From NCBI RefSeq assembly GCF_006540005.1, contig NZ_BJOC01000023.1, positions 31,474-95,473 of the forward strand: a DNA stretch of 64,000 nt, read 5' to 3'. The notes beneath the pieces are model-generated. The model made no database searches and was not told the origin of the DNA. It was given only the letters and a program-made list of their open reading frames with translations. The position numbers were made by a program, and so were the translations under genes. Origin of the DNA: Halomonas halmophila. Its GTDB lineage: Bacteria; Pseudomonadota; Gammaproteobacteria; Pseudomonadales; Halomonadaceae. Of this stretch, positions 62,948 to 64,000 are shown piece by piece; position 1 is the stretch's first letter, and every line of letters begins with the position of its first letter.

Positions 62948-63901
62948 ATGAGTACGCGATTCGCTGAAAATGAGTCCGCTGCGCCGATGGATTGTCCCAT
63001 CATCGATGGCAAGCGCCAGATTCAACACCTTACCCCCCGCACGGCTGATGTCGGGGGAATCCCTGTGAGCCGGGTGCTGCCCACACGCCAGCGACGTCTG
63101 ATTGGCGCATGGTGTTTCCTTGACCATGCAGGGCCTGCTGTCTTCAAGGGCGATGCCGGGGGCTTGCGTGTTGGGCCTCATCCCCATATCGGCTTGCAGA
63201 CCTTCACCTGGATGCTCAAGGGGGAGGTGTTGCACCGGGACAGTCTGGGCCATGAACAGGTGATAAGGCCTGGTCAGGTCAACCTGATGACCGCGGGACG
63301 AGGCATCAGCCATACCGAGGAGTCCGTCGCCGGTGAGACAGATCTTCATGCGGCCCAGCTATGGATCGCGCTACCGGAAAAAGACCGTCAAACCCCGCCA
63401 CGCTTTGACCACTACCCGACGTTGCCTGGCTGGGAGGAAAATGGCGTTGATTTTACCCTGCTCACGGGGGAATTTGCCGGCTATCAAGCGCCGACACTGG
63501 CCTTTTCGGAGTTGGTGGGTCTCGACATGGTCAGTCCACAACAAAAGGAGGTGACACTTTCCTTACGCCAGGATTTCGAATATGGCTTGCTGCCCCTGGA
63601 AGGCACACTCGATATTGAAGGTGAGGCATTTTCTCCCGATGAGCTGGCCTATATTGGGCGTGGGCGAACGTCCGTCACACTGTCGCTGCCTGCTGGTGGT
63701 CGAGTCATCCTGATAGGAGGCGAACCGCTTGAGCAAGAAGTGTGGATCTGGTGGAACTTCGTTGGGCATAGTGTTTCCGAAATCGCTGAGGCCCAGCGTG
63801 ACTGGGAGAGCAATAGTGACCGCTTTGGTAGCATCCCGGGCTATGACGATGAACGCCTGATGCCGCCGCCTTTTCCCTGGAAAGTCCGCCAAGACCCATA
63901 G
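62948..63901 (+). CDS. Pirin family protein (second copy)
   Basis: This 317-residue bicupin has metal-ligand patterns H-P-H-I-G-L-Q-T near 77 and G-I-S-H-T-E-E near 119. It is distinct from the first pirin (about 28 residues longer, with few identical stretches), so the two are not a recent duplication. AGAGGGGA precedes the ATG. It is the last gene recognised; bases 63902-64000 hold nothing clear. Confidence 0.9.
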   Translation: MSTRFAENESAAPMDCPIIDGKRQIQHLTPRTADVGGIPVSRVLPTRQRRLIGAWCFLDHAGPAVFKGDAGGLRVGPHPHIGLQTFTWMLKGEVLHRDSLGHEQVIRPGQVNLMTAGRGISHTEESVAGETDLHAAQLWIALPEKDRQTPPRFDHYPTLPGWEENGVDFTLLTGEFAGYQAPTLAFSELVGLDMVSPQQKEVTLSLRQDFEYGLLPLEGTLDIEGEAFSPDELAYIGRGRTSVTLSLPAGGRVILIGGEPLEQEVWIWWNFVGHSVSEIAEAQRDWESNSDRFGSIPGYDDERLMPPPFPWKVRQDP

Positions 63902-64000
63902 GGCGTATCATGACGAATCCGCCAAGTGGCAGTGTAACCATTTCAGGGGGGGAGGTGACGTGCGTAAAGCGTAAATGCCTGGCTCTTATGGCGAAACATT

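Noticed and set aside
1..64000. CRISPR arrays, insertion sequences, rRNA genes
   Set aside because: No regular repeat-spacer pattern, transposase frame or rRNA signature was noticed on reading.
63902..64000. Start of another gene at the right edge
   Set aside because: The 99 bases show no start with a ribosome site and no long frame that can be supported.

Overview
The window is one dense flagellar, chemotaxis and c-di-GMP gene block (about 1-48,900), followed by a housekeeping and accessory block (about 49,100-63,900). The DNA is GC-rich. Three things point to a gammaproteobacterium, most likely of the Halomonas type (Halomonadaceae): a peritrichous-style flagellar system with FlhDC and FliA, a pseudomonad-like yicC-rph-crc-pyrE order, and a tRNA gene with encoded CCA. 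The genus is an inference from gene content; no search was run.

Flagellar structural part. The 3' end of flgL enters at the left edge and ends at a terminator. Convergent to it lie fliR-Q-P-O-N-M-L, then fliK-J-I-H-G-F, all on the minus strand, with fliE divergent from fliF. This is the enterobacterial layout of fliE, fliFGHIJK and fliLMNOPQR. A Cache-type chemoreceptor and a PAS/LOV-GGDEF-EAL protein follow. A decayed chemoreceptor scrap and a Xre-RES toxin-antitoxin pair interrupt the block at 17.6-18.9 kb. Next come two small unknown genes, fliC, a DUF2835 gene, a large GAF/PAS/GGDEF/EAL protein, and a PilZ protein fused to an HD-GYP domain. fliD-fliS-fliT follow, with a second FliK-like gene and a FlhB-tail homologue.

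Control and chemotaxis part. flhDC (class 1 master regulator) precedes motAB-cheA-cheW-three chemoreceptors-cheR-cheB-cheY-cheZ-flhB-flhA-flhE-fliA. Six sites match the FliA (sigma 28) promoter closely (TAAAGTTT, N11-12, GCCGATAA). They lie upstream of the first chemoreceptor, fliC, pilZ-HD-GYP, fliD, motA and cheB. The order therefore supports a cascade of FlhDC, then FliA, then filament, motor and chemotaxis genes, with c-di-GMP enzymes and a c-di-GMP sensor placed inside the same regulon.

Right-hand part. A lone DUF3883 nuclease-like gene and a bile-acid:sodium symporter family gene sit beside a decayed copy of the yicC 3' end. The conserved block yicC-rph-crc-pyrE-trmL-rep and a small cytochrome c follow. 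The gene that looks like exonuclease III has lost its catalytic residues and is better called Crc. After tRNA-Arg(CCG) comes a hipBA toxin-antitoxin pair, then a LysR regulator divergent from pirin, cysteine hydrolase and pirin genes.

The observations most worth following are the LOV photosensor domain with a natural Gln-to-Leu change, the PilZ/HD-GYP fusion with a broken metal-site motif, the FliK2/FlhX pair, the Crc reassignment, and the yicC-end remnant beside accessory genes.
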